Below the pieces are notes generated by a model. That model was not told the origin of the DNA, ran no database searches, and saw nothing but the letters and a program-made list of their open reading frames with translations. The position numbers were made by a program, and so were the translations under genes. From positions 5,590,949-5,654,948 of the forward strand of contig JARUPZ010000012.1 in NCBI GenBank assembly GCA_031213475.1: a DNA stretch of 64,000 bases. The letters are read 5' to 3'. Below are positions 43,336 through 55,570 of the stretch, piece by piece (the first letter of the stretch is position 1; each line of letters starts with the position of its first letter). This DNA comes from Nereocystis luetkeana (lineage: Eukaryota > Sar > Phaeophyceae > Laminariales > Laminariaceae).

Positions 43336-45334
43336 AGATCCTATACAACAAACAGCACCTTTTTTCAGTCCCTGGGGACGCCGAGTCCCGTGAGATACCG
43401 TCCCGGAGTCGAAAAGGCGTCCCAAGGAACGATTTGCATTGTTCTGCCTTTTTGTACGTATCATCTCCTTTACTTATTTGGATACTTTGATCTTGTACGT
43501 ACGGTATACTACATTGTATCTACGAGTATTAATAGTACCTGGTTGTACGTTTATTTGGATATTTTCTGGATACCTTTTAATATACGTTGGCGAACCGCTC
43601 TCCGCTCTCCGCTCTTCTTGGTTCGTTTCGCATGTTTTGTTATTATTTATTATGTTACCCTTCGACCAAAACCGGTGGTGACTGCCTGCGGGTCTGCGGT
43701 CTGCGCCTCTGCGCGTAGTCTGCGTCTACTAGTAGTGGTAGTCTGCGGTCAGCCAAATCTCGACGAGTCGTCGTCGCGCCAACGAACACAACCACAAAAA
43801 AGGTCAGCAAGGGGCGGGCGTCTAACAGCGCGAGCTCGCGTCCAAGGTGGGGACGATTTTGGGCCTACCCTACCTCCCATCACACACGGTGAGCGACCTA
43901 GCTAGCTGGAGGGCTGTACCCGTCTGTGGTGATGAGCGCTGCCGATATTCGAAAGATGCGCAGAGAGAGAGAGGTATAGGTGTCTGCGAGTACGTCAAGT
44001 TGTTACCACGGGTCGCAGCAGAAGAGTGTTTTCTTCTTCTTTTGATGGGGAATACTTCGACTGGAATAAGTACCTGTTGTTGTTGTTCTCACGCACGACG
44101 ACGACGACGAAGACGGCGAAGACGACGGCCCGGGGGGACGGCGAATCGTTTTGGCTAGCAAAGGTAGACTAGAGCATAAGTTGGAGTCTCGGGAAAGCGG
44201 CATGTCGTGTAGCAACCGAAGGAGCCGTGACTCTTGTGTCTGTGCTTCGCGTACGCAGCACTTTTTCTTTGCGGCGGTCTTGCGTTATCAGCTCGTCGAG
44301 TATATACGATCGCCCGTGTACCGGTACGTTCGTCTGCCCGGTCTCGAGTTTTTTTCTTTTCGCGTGTCATCTCTCACTCCGAGCGTATTTTTTTTTTTTG
44401 CTTCGTTCGTTCTGACATCGTGGGGTTCTGTTCGCAGCGCTCAGACCCTTTGCGTCCGGGCACACGCGCACAGCACATACTTCGCAGAGTGATAGGGTGT
44501 AGGTGCCGCCCCGCGTACGGAACGTTGCCGCTCGCACAGCTTTAGAGGACCGCCGCGAGGGTAATCGGTGATCGACGCACGCGCGTGCTTCTACTGTAGT
44601 CGGCGAGCGCCTCATATGATATGATGATGCATGGTGTGGCATGCTGTCGCAGAAAAACGCGTGTTGCTTCCCGCGAGGTGTATGATACGCACGAGAAGGC
44701 CCAAGAAATTCGTACGTAGCGGAATGAATACCAAGCACCATCCGTGCTGGTACAGTGCTTCCAGCCAGCCGCATGAGTCAGCATCAGCGCGATTAGGGTT
44801 TGACGCGCACGGCGATACGGTTGCGTGAAAATGAGTCCACAGACGTACCTGGAACTTCGCTTCGCACCAGTATGAACACAAAACACGATGGTATGGCAAA
44901 GGGCCTGTACTGCTGTACGTACAGGTACAGTATATTGTACGAGTGGTTGGTTGCGTATAAAAGCGGTCGTGAAATACATTTTTGTATTACATTGAACTCC
45001 TCGCGGGCGTTTTACGAATCGTACATGATTATTGGACCTTTATTACTTTAATTAAGCTCCTTGTCGCTACACTCTTTCGATTTTACGTAATCAGCGCCAC
45101 ACTTCTTGTCCTCCTCTAACGTACGTATAGCACTTCGCTCTCGAACCAAGTGTTAAATTGTGGCAGTCTGCCGTACGTACAGCAGTACAAACAGAACAAC
45201 GCACAACAACAGGCATCCCACCCATCGATCCATCCGTCCGTGACCAACATTCCTGTACGTAGAACGTTTTTTTCGCACACGCCCCTCCTGTCCTCTGTCT
45301 GTCCTTCCGTACAGTAGATAGCGCGCCTTTTCTT
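43336..45334. other. Upstream flank of gene 2, no gene recognised
   Basis: Mixed sequence with short (ACG)n at 44093-44125 and many GTACGT words. Reading frames of 100-190 codons on both strands lack recognisable domains. Confidence 0.4.
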
Positions 45335-45595
45335 ATGCCCTCTACACGCACGATCCACCACAGGCAGCCAGCGGTGAACATAAACCCAGTCGAGCAGCAT
45401 CCAACCAACCCCACCCCACCCCGTCCCATCCCACCCACGGGATTCGTCGAAAAAAAGGTTGTCAACAAAGACAAAACGAACAGGCAGTCCAGCCCGGGGC
45501 TGGCCTTGATTGAGCTTGAGCTTGACATAAAAAACGGGGTTAAGAGAAGGCGGGCTACAATACGGCGATACGCTAAACTACTAATACTACCATAA
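45335..45595 (+). other. Upstream reading frame overlapping the gene 2 start
   Basis: An 86-codon frame begins MPSTRTIHHRQPAVNINPVE and its TAA stop shares its last A with the ATG of gene 2 (TAATG). If the leader of the mRNA reaches 45335 it could act as an upstream ORF. Pro-rich and not recognised; whether it is transcribed is unknown. Confidence 0.25.
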
Positions 45596-46042
45596 TGGCC
45601 GCCTACCACCGTGGCGCAGTCGTCGGACGGCGCCTCTTCCTCCACACCGCCGCGTTGCTGCTGTGTGTCTTACACTGGCCCAGCGGCAGCAATACTAATC
45701 ATGCTGCAGGCCGCTCCTGTTATGGCCCCGGCCTGTTAATGGCCACCGCTCTTGAAGTGCGAGTCATCGGCGGGGAGATGGGGGGAGACGATTCTCCTTC
45801 TGGGATAGAGGGTAAGGTTAAGCTTGCCGGTGGTGGTGGTGGTGGTGGCGATGGCGGCGGCGGCGGCGGAAGCTTTGAGGGAGTCCGTCGTTCAAGACCG
45901 ACGAGAGTGAACACCGGCGGCAGAGACGTGGGGACGATCGACCGGGAATTGTCGCTCGCGTTGCCCGAGCCGGGAGCGCGCCGGAGGAACGCCCGCGCAA
46001 TGGGTGCAGAAGACGCCGCTACCCCAGCAGCAGCTGCTCCCG
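45595..46042 (+). CDS. Gene 2 exon 1: signal anchor and stem
   Basis: Starts MAAYHRGAVVGRRLFLHTAA with LLLCVLHW, a short basic N-terminus plus hydrophobic stretch typical of type II Golgi proteins. A polyGly segment (45829-45870) and SFEGVRRSRPTRVN follow. Donor GCTCCCG|GTGAAC is chosen because it leaves phase 1 as exon 2 needs. The ATG is overlapped by the TAA of an upstream reading frame. Confidence 0.7.
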
Positions 46043-47301
46043 GTGAACAATCATCTGTTAGTGGCACCTTAAAATATCCCCCATTCGCTCTCCTGTATGT
46101 AGGCTACGTATTTGCACGTATGATGATACGAGTGTTGTCATTGTGCACCAAACATTAAGCATATCGTTGTCAAACCTGCGAACGGTGGCGCTTTTTCAAG
46201 CGCGGAATATCATAAAAGGAGGAAGAGATACGTGCGAAGCTTCGGTGCGCCAACGTTTTCTCTCCGTACTGGGGTGTACTGATGTACAGCAGTAGTAGGT
46301 ACTGTTGACAGATGTACTACGACGGAAACACTCCAATTGAACTTCAGACCCCCCTCCCCCTCCGAGTGTCAATGGTCATGCGACTACGCCCATGCATGAT
46401 ATGGAGTACACCCCCCACCCCCCACCCCAGCCGGTCAGTGGCCATGCGACTACGCACGGCGATGCATGACATGAGCACTCCCCCCCCCCCCTCCCCTATA
46501 TATTGTACCAGGTATATAGGCAAGGTTGGCGTTGGTTGGCAACGACACTGTAAAACATGCTGCTCAACTCTTGAGCTAGAGAACCAGCGTACCGTGTTTT
46601 CTTTAGATAGGCGATCACAGCTGGTGATCGAGTTCGATAATTCGTGCGGCGTGGAGAATCTTTATTCCGCACAAGGAGAATAATCGTATCACGTAGTGTT
46701 TATGATAATACACCCAAGAGGAAGTTACACGGTAAACTCGTTGCTGTCTCTGGAAATGGCCACACCGGAAAATAACCTATCTCATGGAAGGTGTCATCCT
46801 TATGCAAGTCCGCCTCACAAACAGTTCTTAGTAGGATGCAGCTCACCCTTCATGCGACTCGCCGGACACCTCAAGGCGCGTCGTGCTTGGTGCAAGCAAT
46901 GTCTGCCTGGTCGGTGAAAACCCGACATGCTCCGTCCCGGCATTGTAGGGATGCGAGGGTCTATGGCCATACGACTACGGCCATGCCTGATATCGAGTAC
47001 ACCCCCCCAACCTCACCACCCCCCACTTTTCCTATCCGCGATGTTCTCCTTGCGTTGGACGACTTCGCACCCATCGTCCCTGATATCAATCAATCAATCG
47101 ACACGCAGGAGGTCGCAACGGAGATGACAGGAGTGATCAAGCGGCGCCCGCCCCCGTCCCCAATCTACAGCGCCCACCATCAGTGGACTCGATCGACGAA
47201 GACGAAGAAAGTGTGCAGCGGCGAGTCGCGGTCGTCGTCGCGAACAACCCCAACCTGCGAGCGGGGGGGGACGAGGGCCAGAAAGACCAAGCGCGGCGGC
47301 G

Positions 47302-47334
<33 letters not shown>

Positions 47335-50300
47335 GAAGCAGCAGCAGGGACGGCGGCAGCTTAGCGGGGACCGCGGGGAGGCAGACAGCGAGAAGGAGGC
47401 CCGACAGACCGGCATCACCCGGTCGACGGTAACCCAGACAGCAGGACGTAACAACGAAAGGGAAAGCAGGGAGCCACCCCAGGGGGACGCCGCCGAAATG
47501 ACCTACTATGGTTCTTCGCGAGCCCTTGATGGTCAGGGTGGTGAGGGCGACGGAAGTTCTGGCGGGGGAGAGAAGGGGACGGAACGAGAGGACGGAATGG
47601 TTGAGTTCAGGCTAGACGGTAGGGTCGGGACGTTGATGGCGGGTGACGCCATGCGGGACTACCTGAACCGGCTCGTGGAAGATACCGTGGCCGACACCGA
47701 CAACCAGGTAAGGCCACCCTCAACCCTCATCCGAACCCTTAACCCGAGACTTCGAACGAGTGAGGGAACCAAAACAACATATGAAGCGTCCGCGGTTGTC
47801 GCTCGAGCGCGCGATTGTTGGTGAATGCGTCGCTCCACCCTGGGCACCTCGGAAATGACGTATGGAGGGCGGGACGGTACGGAATCCAAACCAACCCGAT
47901 CCAACCCAACCCAACACACGTCCCACCCCCATCTGTTTTGTTGTGACTACTTGCTCTTGGTCTGGGACGGTGGGGGGGGGGGGCAGGGGGTGTTGAGCCG
48001 TTGAACTCACGGCCAGCGATTAGAACCCCGTGCACGATAGATCGCAGCTGGCACGGCTGTGAACACATGTTTAAATCCCTTAGCGTGCCTTGATACCGAC
48101 GCGCTCCCTAGCCTGTAGGAAAAGGGAAAGAGAAACAGCCGTCGTTCTGTTGGCGAGGGTTCTTGGTCCACGTAGCCGTTGTCAAGATTTTCGGGGTAGT
48201 CCAGAGCCCGTGATGGCTATAAGGCAACTGCCCACTAACTCACTGAAACACGTGGCTTCTGTAGACTACGAGTAGTGAGTGATACGCAGTGCTATGTAAC
48301 CAACAGGTGTATCTCTATTAGGAGCAGGAGCGGTACTCCGTCTCGAAAGAGATGCGTGGTCAATGGTCAAATGACTAAGGCAAGCAACAAATGAGTATGC
48401 CCCCCGCCCCCGCCCCCACCTCCCGCCCCCTCCGTCTTTCGAATATAGAAACATCGACGCACGACCGACCAACACAGAATATATACAAATGTCACCCTCT
48501 AACTCGTTCTTACGATCTCCGAATAACTCCTCCTCCCCCCCCCCCCCCCCCCTCTCCGCTGCCCCCTCCGCCGGCCCACCCCGCCCCCCCGGCCTTTCGA
48601 ATGCGAAAATGTCGGACACATAACCGAACAACCCGAACAAAAAAAAGACGTGCAACGTCGCGTTTGTCAAGACGCACAAAACCGCGTCGACCACGTTGGC
48701 GACCATCCTGTTCCGCTACGGCAAGCGCCACGGCCTGAGAGTTGCCAACTTCGACGGGCATCAGTCCTCCATCAGCCTGCCGGAAGCCGTGAAACAGGTG
48801 GGGCGGGTGACTGGTGCTCGTTTTTATTTTCGCGTTTGTTTGTGTGCTGTTTCTTTTTTCTTTTTTCTTTTTCTGGGATCGTGTTTTTTTTGGCGCTCAA
48901 CGTTGAAGCTCGTACGTGCTGCACATTGTCGCATGGCAATTATCATAATAATACGGCTATATACGAGTATTGTCTGGGGTGTGCGATTGATTCGCTTCAG
49001 CTATCACATACCTGATACATACGTACATCGTTTGGTTTTATTGTTCCCCTGTGAGTAGGTATCGTTCCGCTGTTGACGCCTGCCTCGAGACTGCGGACTA
49101 TGTAGATTGATTACATTGAGTGAACGCGAGAACAGCAACAACTGCTGTAGCGGCGGTGTTGATTGGCTCGGCTAAGCTTTGAGCGCCAAGCAGATGGAAT
49201 GTGCCTGGCACATTTTACCGGTGAGGTTGATTGGCTCGGATACGCGTTGAGTGCCAAGCAGACGGAGCCAGCGGCGTGTCTGATACGTTTCACCAGCATA
49301 CGGTGCCGGACAGATACAGGCCATCAGACCCCCATCTCATGGTCTAGATCTTTCGGGGTCGATCAGTATCCCTGGTTTTTGTTCAATGATCTACACAATC
49401 GAAACTGTGTCTTGTCGGGTGGGGTCTATCTGTATGCCACGGCTCTCGCCCACCAGTCTGATCGTGAATACAAGGGGATATTTGGACGGTACGAAAAAGT
49501 CGAAAGGCACCTTCTATTTCTGATTAGACTGGTGCACTTTTTTTCCGAGTGGGATCGGTATGACACGGCTCATGCACTGCTATCTCATAGCCGCAAATAT
49601 AGGACTCACATGATCTAAATGATCTACTGTAAATATTCTACCAAGCATCTACATCGTGGTCTGTCTTGAGTGTGGAAAGAGCCTCCCAATTTCCGTCCTG
49701 GACAAATGTGCGTATCGAGCCTTTGTCCCGCCCTCGGGCCGCGCTTTTCAATAAACACGCCTCCTCAGAGAGGTTTGAAGACCGCCACGTTTGTCTCACT
49801 GGGTGTAAACCGGTTTTTGAGTCTCGCTTAAGGTATATGTATGTATGCAAGCTGCCGGCACTGTTATTGCGTGTTACCGATATCAAAGAAAAATGTGCTT
49901 AGCCACGCTACATTGCACACTTGTGGATGTATCACACACACGAACGAACGAACGAACGGACGGACGGACGGTCGGCCTCAGCCCGACCCCCCCCTCGGGA
50001 GCTCCCCTACCGTGCACGGTTCATACCGGCTTGTAGAACCGGCATGGAGAGCTGGGACCGCCGTCGCCAACTACGACACACACATAGTCACTCCCATCGG
50101 TAATATATTCAACGTTTGGGAATCTACTGTGAAAACTGAGCTGTCATTATATTACCGCCCAGAGTGCTATTTTCCCGGGTCCATCTACCGGGCGGAGTGT
50201 GTACGGCGATGCTGACCCTGGACTTTTGATAAGGCCGGGCGTGTACGTAGTTCTGGGTTGTGGGTAATCCAACTCGCTCTGCTCCCGCCGCGAAGACTCC

Positions 50301-53300
50301 GCCGTAAAGCGCTCGTGTTCCTCCCCTTCCTTTTCCTGCCTCGTCACTGCTGTGTCCCGATCGCCGTTACTTCATTCCCACAACGAGCGCTCTTCGTTTC
50401 TCCTCCTCCTCCTCCTCCTTCTCCTCCTCCTTCTCCTCCTCTTCCTCCTCCTCCTCCTCCTCCTCCTCCTCCTCCTCCTCCTCCTCCTCCTCCTCCTCCT
50501 CCTCCTCCTCCTCCTCCTCCTCCTCCTCCTCTTCCTCCTCCTCCTCCTCCTCCTCCTCCTCCTCCTCCTCCTCCTCCTCCTCTTCCTCCTCCTCCTCCTC
50601 CTCCTCCTCCTCCTCCTCCTCCTCCTCCTCCTCCTCCTCCACCAACACCCCGCCCTCACTGCTGTGTGCACCGATCGCCGTTTACCGTTCAGGCTCACGC
50701 AAGCGCTCATTTTCATCCTTCTCCCTCGACCCCACCGCTGTGTGCCTGTCCATCACCCTTTGTACTCGGCACGGTTCATTCACACAAGAAGCGCTGTTTT
50801 TGACGTCGAGTTATACTGTAGTGCGTTGGTGCATCGAGGATTGCACGCTACGACAGAGCCGCACCTGCCATTTTCTGAGAATCCTCACTTAAGAAGCTCG
50901 GGAAATCCCCCCAAAAAAAACGAATTCAAGAAACTCAGGTATTGTATCCCGAAGCCGGTGAGCAGTCAATCCCATGGCCCAGGTCTGTATCGTCATTTTT
51001 TGTCGAAACTAAACGGTATTGGGGCTACGTTCGGGTTTTGAGAGGTCCCACCAATCAGAGTTTGTTTTGACCGAAAAAGCACTATCAATACCCCTATAGT
51101 GCATTTAGGAGAGGCATTATTGATTGCGCTCCCTCTCGTTCTCGTCGTAGCTCACTGGTGTGTACCGCCAATCGTCGTCGTCGTCGTCGTCGTCTTCTTC
51201 TTCTTTTATTTTATTTTTCTCTTTTTTTTTTTTTAAAGGTCGAAGCGGCTGGTGAGCCGGTTGACGTGATGCACTACCACCACGCGTGGGACGGGTTCTA
51301 CGACGGCGGCTGGGGGGAGGCCAAGGCCGCCTACCGAAAAATCATGAGGGAGCCATCCGACGTCAGGCTGGTGACCGTCATGAGAGAGCCCGTGGGGCAC
51401 TACCTGAGCTACTACTACTACTTCTTGCAGCCGGAGACTGGGGTGAGTCCGGAGTCGCGGCTGAGAAGCTGGGGATCGTAAAAGGGTGTTGATTAGAGTA
51501 GTAGAGCTAGCACTTTTAGCCCCCAAAGTATCGGTTACTGATAGGGCTTTCTCCGCTGAGAACCTACACCCGATATCGTTTTTTTCTCTTCAAACTGTAA
51601 CAATTTTCGATAAGATAGACTTCGTACATAAGGGTATATGGGATTGTTTGTCGGGTTAGTCTAAGCGTACAGCTTCTTCAAAGCCTTTGTTTGGTTGACT
51701 TGGTAATAGTACAGACCTCCTCAAGTGAGGAGCCTCAGGAGGCAAAAGTAGGTGTATGTGCCCCTTATCTCACACCTATTAGTCCTGGTTATTCTAAGGT
51801 GAATCACACAATGCGTAAATACTGGCCTGAATAGTAACGTGCTACCCGCTGGTCTACGAAATAAGTCGCATGCGCCCCTCCTTCCCTCCTTCCCTCCCTC
51901 CCTCTGGTCATACGACTACGGCCATGCATGATATCGAGTACCCCCCCCCCCCCCTCCCGACCTATCTCCCTCTTTCCCTCGCCCCCCCCGTCTCTGCCTT
52001 CGCTGTTTGCCTTCATACACACAGCTTTCGATAGCTGAGTACTTCGAAGTGTCCTCGACGCCCAAGGACCCTCGCTACGAGAAAACCTTCCTCAAGCAGA
52101 GAGACGGTAACTTGGGGTGGCACGGGTTCAAGCTGTTGCACAACCCGCTGTGCGCCGAGTTCGGCATCCGGAACGTCAAGCAGCTGGAGACGTTCATTAA
52201 CGAAGACCTCCCAGGCTTTGCCATGGTGAGGATCATTTATCCGAATAAAATTAACCTGCACTTCTCAATTTTGATTCATTTCGTTGGCGACTAGTTATAC
52301 GAGAAATTGTGTTGCCGACGCCAGCAGCCGTTGACAAGCTTTTAAGCGCGGGGGGGGCGAGTCCGCGAAATCGCAACTGGGGCTTTTTTGTAACGGTTAC
52401 GTTAACATCCGTGGCGTCCCGATTTTTTTCCTGGTCTCCTAACCTCAAGCCAACCGCGGTGTGAGACGTGGTGACCGTTCGACTCTTCAACAATATCTCG
52501 CCGTCGCTGCTCTCTCGTGGGCAAGCGCCTTCGGTTCTGCAGTATTTTCGTTCTAGTAGGGATTTATCGTATAACGTTGACTGGGCGTTTCAAAGCCGGA
52601 GCGACCCTTAAGGTAACCCGTGCGCGCGTCAGTGCTTTTTCGCCCACACTATTCGTTTCTCGACATGCATGTGTATTTATTCCGGCCCATTGTTATATAA
52701 TTTTGCCCCGTGATATTCGTCTACGTATTTGTCTGCCCCTCTATCTCTTTTTGCGTTTTGGCGGCTCGCTCCATGCGTGCAGATCCTGCTGACGGAGCAG
52801 TTCGAGGAAAGCTTGGCAATCTTCATGCGCATGTTCAACTGGAGACCCATCGACATGACCTACTGCAAGTGAGTTGACCCAGCTCAAGCCCCTCGAGAGA
52901 GCTGCACCCACGCTTTTCGGGGGCAAACTACTTGAATTTAGTGTGGCAAGGGTTCCTCAGAAGGTACACAACGGTTAAGTGCCACCGCTGGTAATGGCAA
53001 TGGCCATCAATCCCCAGCAGGTTATATGACTCGGGTGGCCGTTTTTTGGGCGATCACAGATAGAAATCTGCCGCCGGCGAATAAGTTACGTACGTGTATC
53101 GTAGGTATATACATATATACAACTCATTCTTTTTATTTTGTGTGCGTCTCCTCGTGCGTTCGCAGATATAGACCTGTCGCCCGACGAGCTCACTCGCATT
53201 CGTTCATGGGTGTGTATGATACGTGCACGTTGTTGTCCGACGAGCTCACTCACACTTCTTCATGTGTGTGTATGATATGTGCACGCGCACGCGCCCGGTT

Positions 53301-55520
53301 TCGAGCCCAACCGTCGCAAACGATGACCACAGAGTGTTGTACAATATTTTAGGTGTTGGCAGAATGGGCTGTATACCCATGGCAAAAAAACGTGTTACCT
53401 ACACGTACAGACAGTGGTAGTAAAGCCTTCCTACTTAGGGTAAGCCCTACAACGGAGGGCAAGCCATGTGACAACCCCCCATCCCCCCTCCTTCGGAACG
53501 GCGAAAATCGTGTCGAGGCGTATCGGTAACGATTTGTCGGACTTCCTTATACGGTCGGGCGCATACACGTTCCAGGATGCGAGTCATCGCAACTCCCGAG
53601 ACCGATTCTGAAAGTTCGACTGCTCCACACCCGGGGGGGTGCCCGAAGGCAAAAGAGGGTAGCTTGGGAAAGCATCTCGCGGAGCGGTTTCCTAGGACGA
53701 GTCGGTCGGTTTAGCGGTTTTTGCAGCCTTTTGGTTGTGGAACTATCGATCTTCGAAAATCGGTTTAGAGGGGTGAGAGAACTTGCGTGCTTACGGTAAT
53801 ACCCGTAGCCTCTACGAGTATACCCAAAACTTCCATTCCAACTCTTACAGGGAGGACCCGGGGAGACATGTCTTTGGAGGACACAAAGACACGCGCGCAA
53901 TTCTTCTCTATTTTGTACGTACCGAAACTTCTATTCCATGCTCCCATCCCATGCATCCTTCCTCCTCGTGCTCTCATGCACCGCCTCCTTTTTTTCTCTG
54001 CTTCTCGCGCGGGGACAACGGTTGCCATGTTTTTTGTTTTTTTTTTACAATTTGTTTCACTTTCTCTTCTTTCAGGGTTATCGAAACCAAGGCCGGTGTC
54101 GCTCGCTACGACGGAAAGATGCTGACCAACGTGCCAAAGATCAAGGATCTCCCCCTCGACGTAGGTTTCTATGTGATAGGGCGTTTTTGTTGCGCCTTTG
54201 GTGATGGTGGTGGTGATGGTCGTCGTCGTGGTGATGGCGTATTCCCCGCAGCGAGTCCTGCACTGCAGAGGGGAAATAGTGGGTGGCGAGGAGACGGGAG
54301 GAGGTTTTTGATGCGCTAGATGTACGGGAGTGCCTGCGACGAGCCTTCCCTGAGCATTGAGTATATATCTCTCTCTTTCTCTCCCCCTCCGTGTCTCTCC
54401 CTCTTTCTCCCCCTCTCGCTTCTCGCTCTATGCAAGCATCGTCAGCCAAGATTTAGCCGGTATTTCGCTGTTGCTTTTTAGAGGATCAGCATTTCCGACG
54501 ATATCACGAAATAATGTTTACATCAAACTCCCCCCCACTCACGCATTTCATGTAAGATACAGATCCTGTACAATACAAACGGCGGGTTAGGATCCACGTA
54601 GATCATCTAGGTCGTGTGAACATTTTTCGTCGGCCCAAAATAGTCGCCTCACTCCTCTACCAATATGTGTGTATGCCCGTGTTCCTACTGCTCGACGCGC
54701 GCCGTCATTAGGTGTTGAGCGAGATACGCCGACAGACACAACTGGACCTCGCGCTCTACAAAGCTGCGGTCAAGGTTTACCGAGAGGTGAAGCGACTCAC
54801 GACACTTTTGTTTTGTTTTTGGCATCCGATGCATTTATTTGCGCCGTTCGAAACTTTTATTGCGACCACTCGCTCTGCTACAAAAGTCGGATCGGGAGCT
54901 GTGCTATAATAGCACTTTCGTCTATTACGGGGGACCCTAGTTAACAGGACCTATGGTATACATAAAAACCTATATGTTTAACCATTTTCACTAACAATAT
55001 TTGGTCCTGTTAACTATGGCCCCCCGTAATAGGGTGTGCATGCGTACGCCGCTGGGTGTGTACGTGTATACATGACCTTACACCTCACTATTGCGTAACG
55101 AGAAGTAAAAAAACGGGCGCATGTTCGTGGTGCATGTATGGCGTGCAATGCATGTGCTATGTTGCCTCGCTATTTTTGGCTTTCCTTCAGAGTGCGCACA
55201 CGGTCGGTCGCGTTCAGCAACTTGTATGCCGGAGAGGTGACGTGACCTGTTTTGACTAATGGGTCTCCAGTTTCTTCTTTGAAACTGCCGCAAACATATA
55301 CATGGAGTTGTTACCCGTCGTATCGAAGTTGAGGGACCAAAGCAAAATGCGTGCTTCTCCAGAATTGTCGCGAGCCGTTGGCGAAATCACTGAGCCACGT
55401 GAACGCTTAGTCAGGGCTAACTGATTGGCTCGGTGTTTTTTTTTAACGCTTGTAAGTATCAAAAGAAGTACCTTCGTTTTATATCTTTTAAAAAAGAAGC
55501 ACAAATCCAAGATACCCGCG

Positions 55521-55570
<50 letters not shown>

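Noticed and set aside
45091..45645. 184-codon minus frame across the gene 2 start
   Set aside because: No domain is seen, and it conflicts with a plus-strand signal-anchor exon that phases into a full enzyme.
49163..49618. 151-codon plus frame in gene 2 intron 3
   Set aside because: It runs through a direct repeat and unrelated sequence; no family is recognised and it is not in phase with exons 3 and 4.
50258..50803. PolyPro and polyLeu frames of 180-230 codons
   Set aside because: They derive from (TCC)n in an intron between two certain exons of gene 2.
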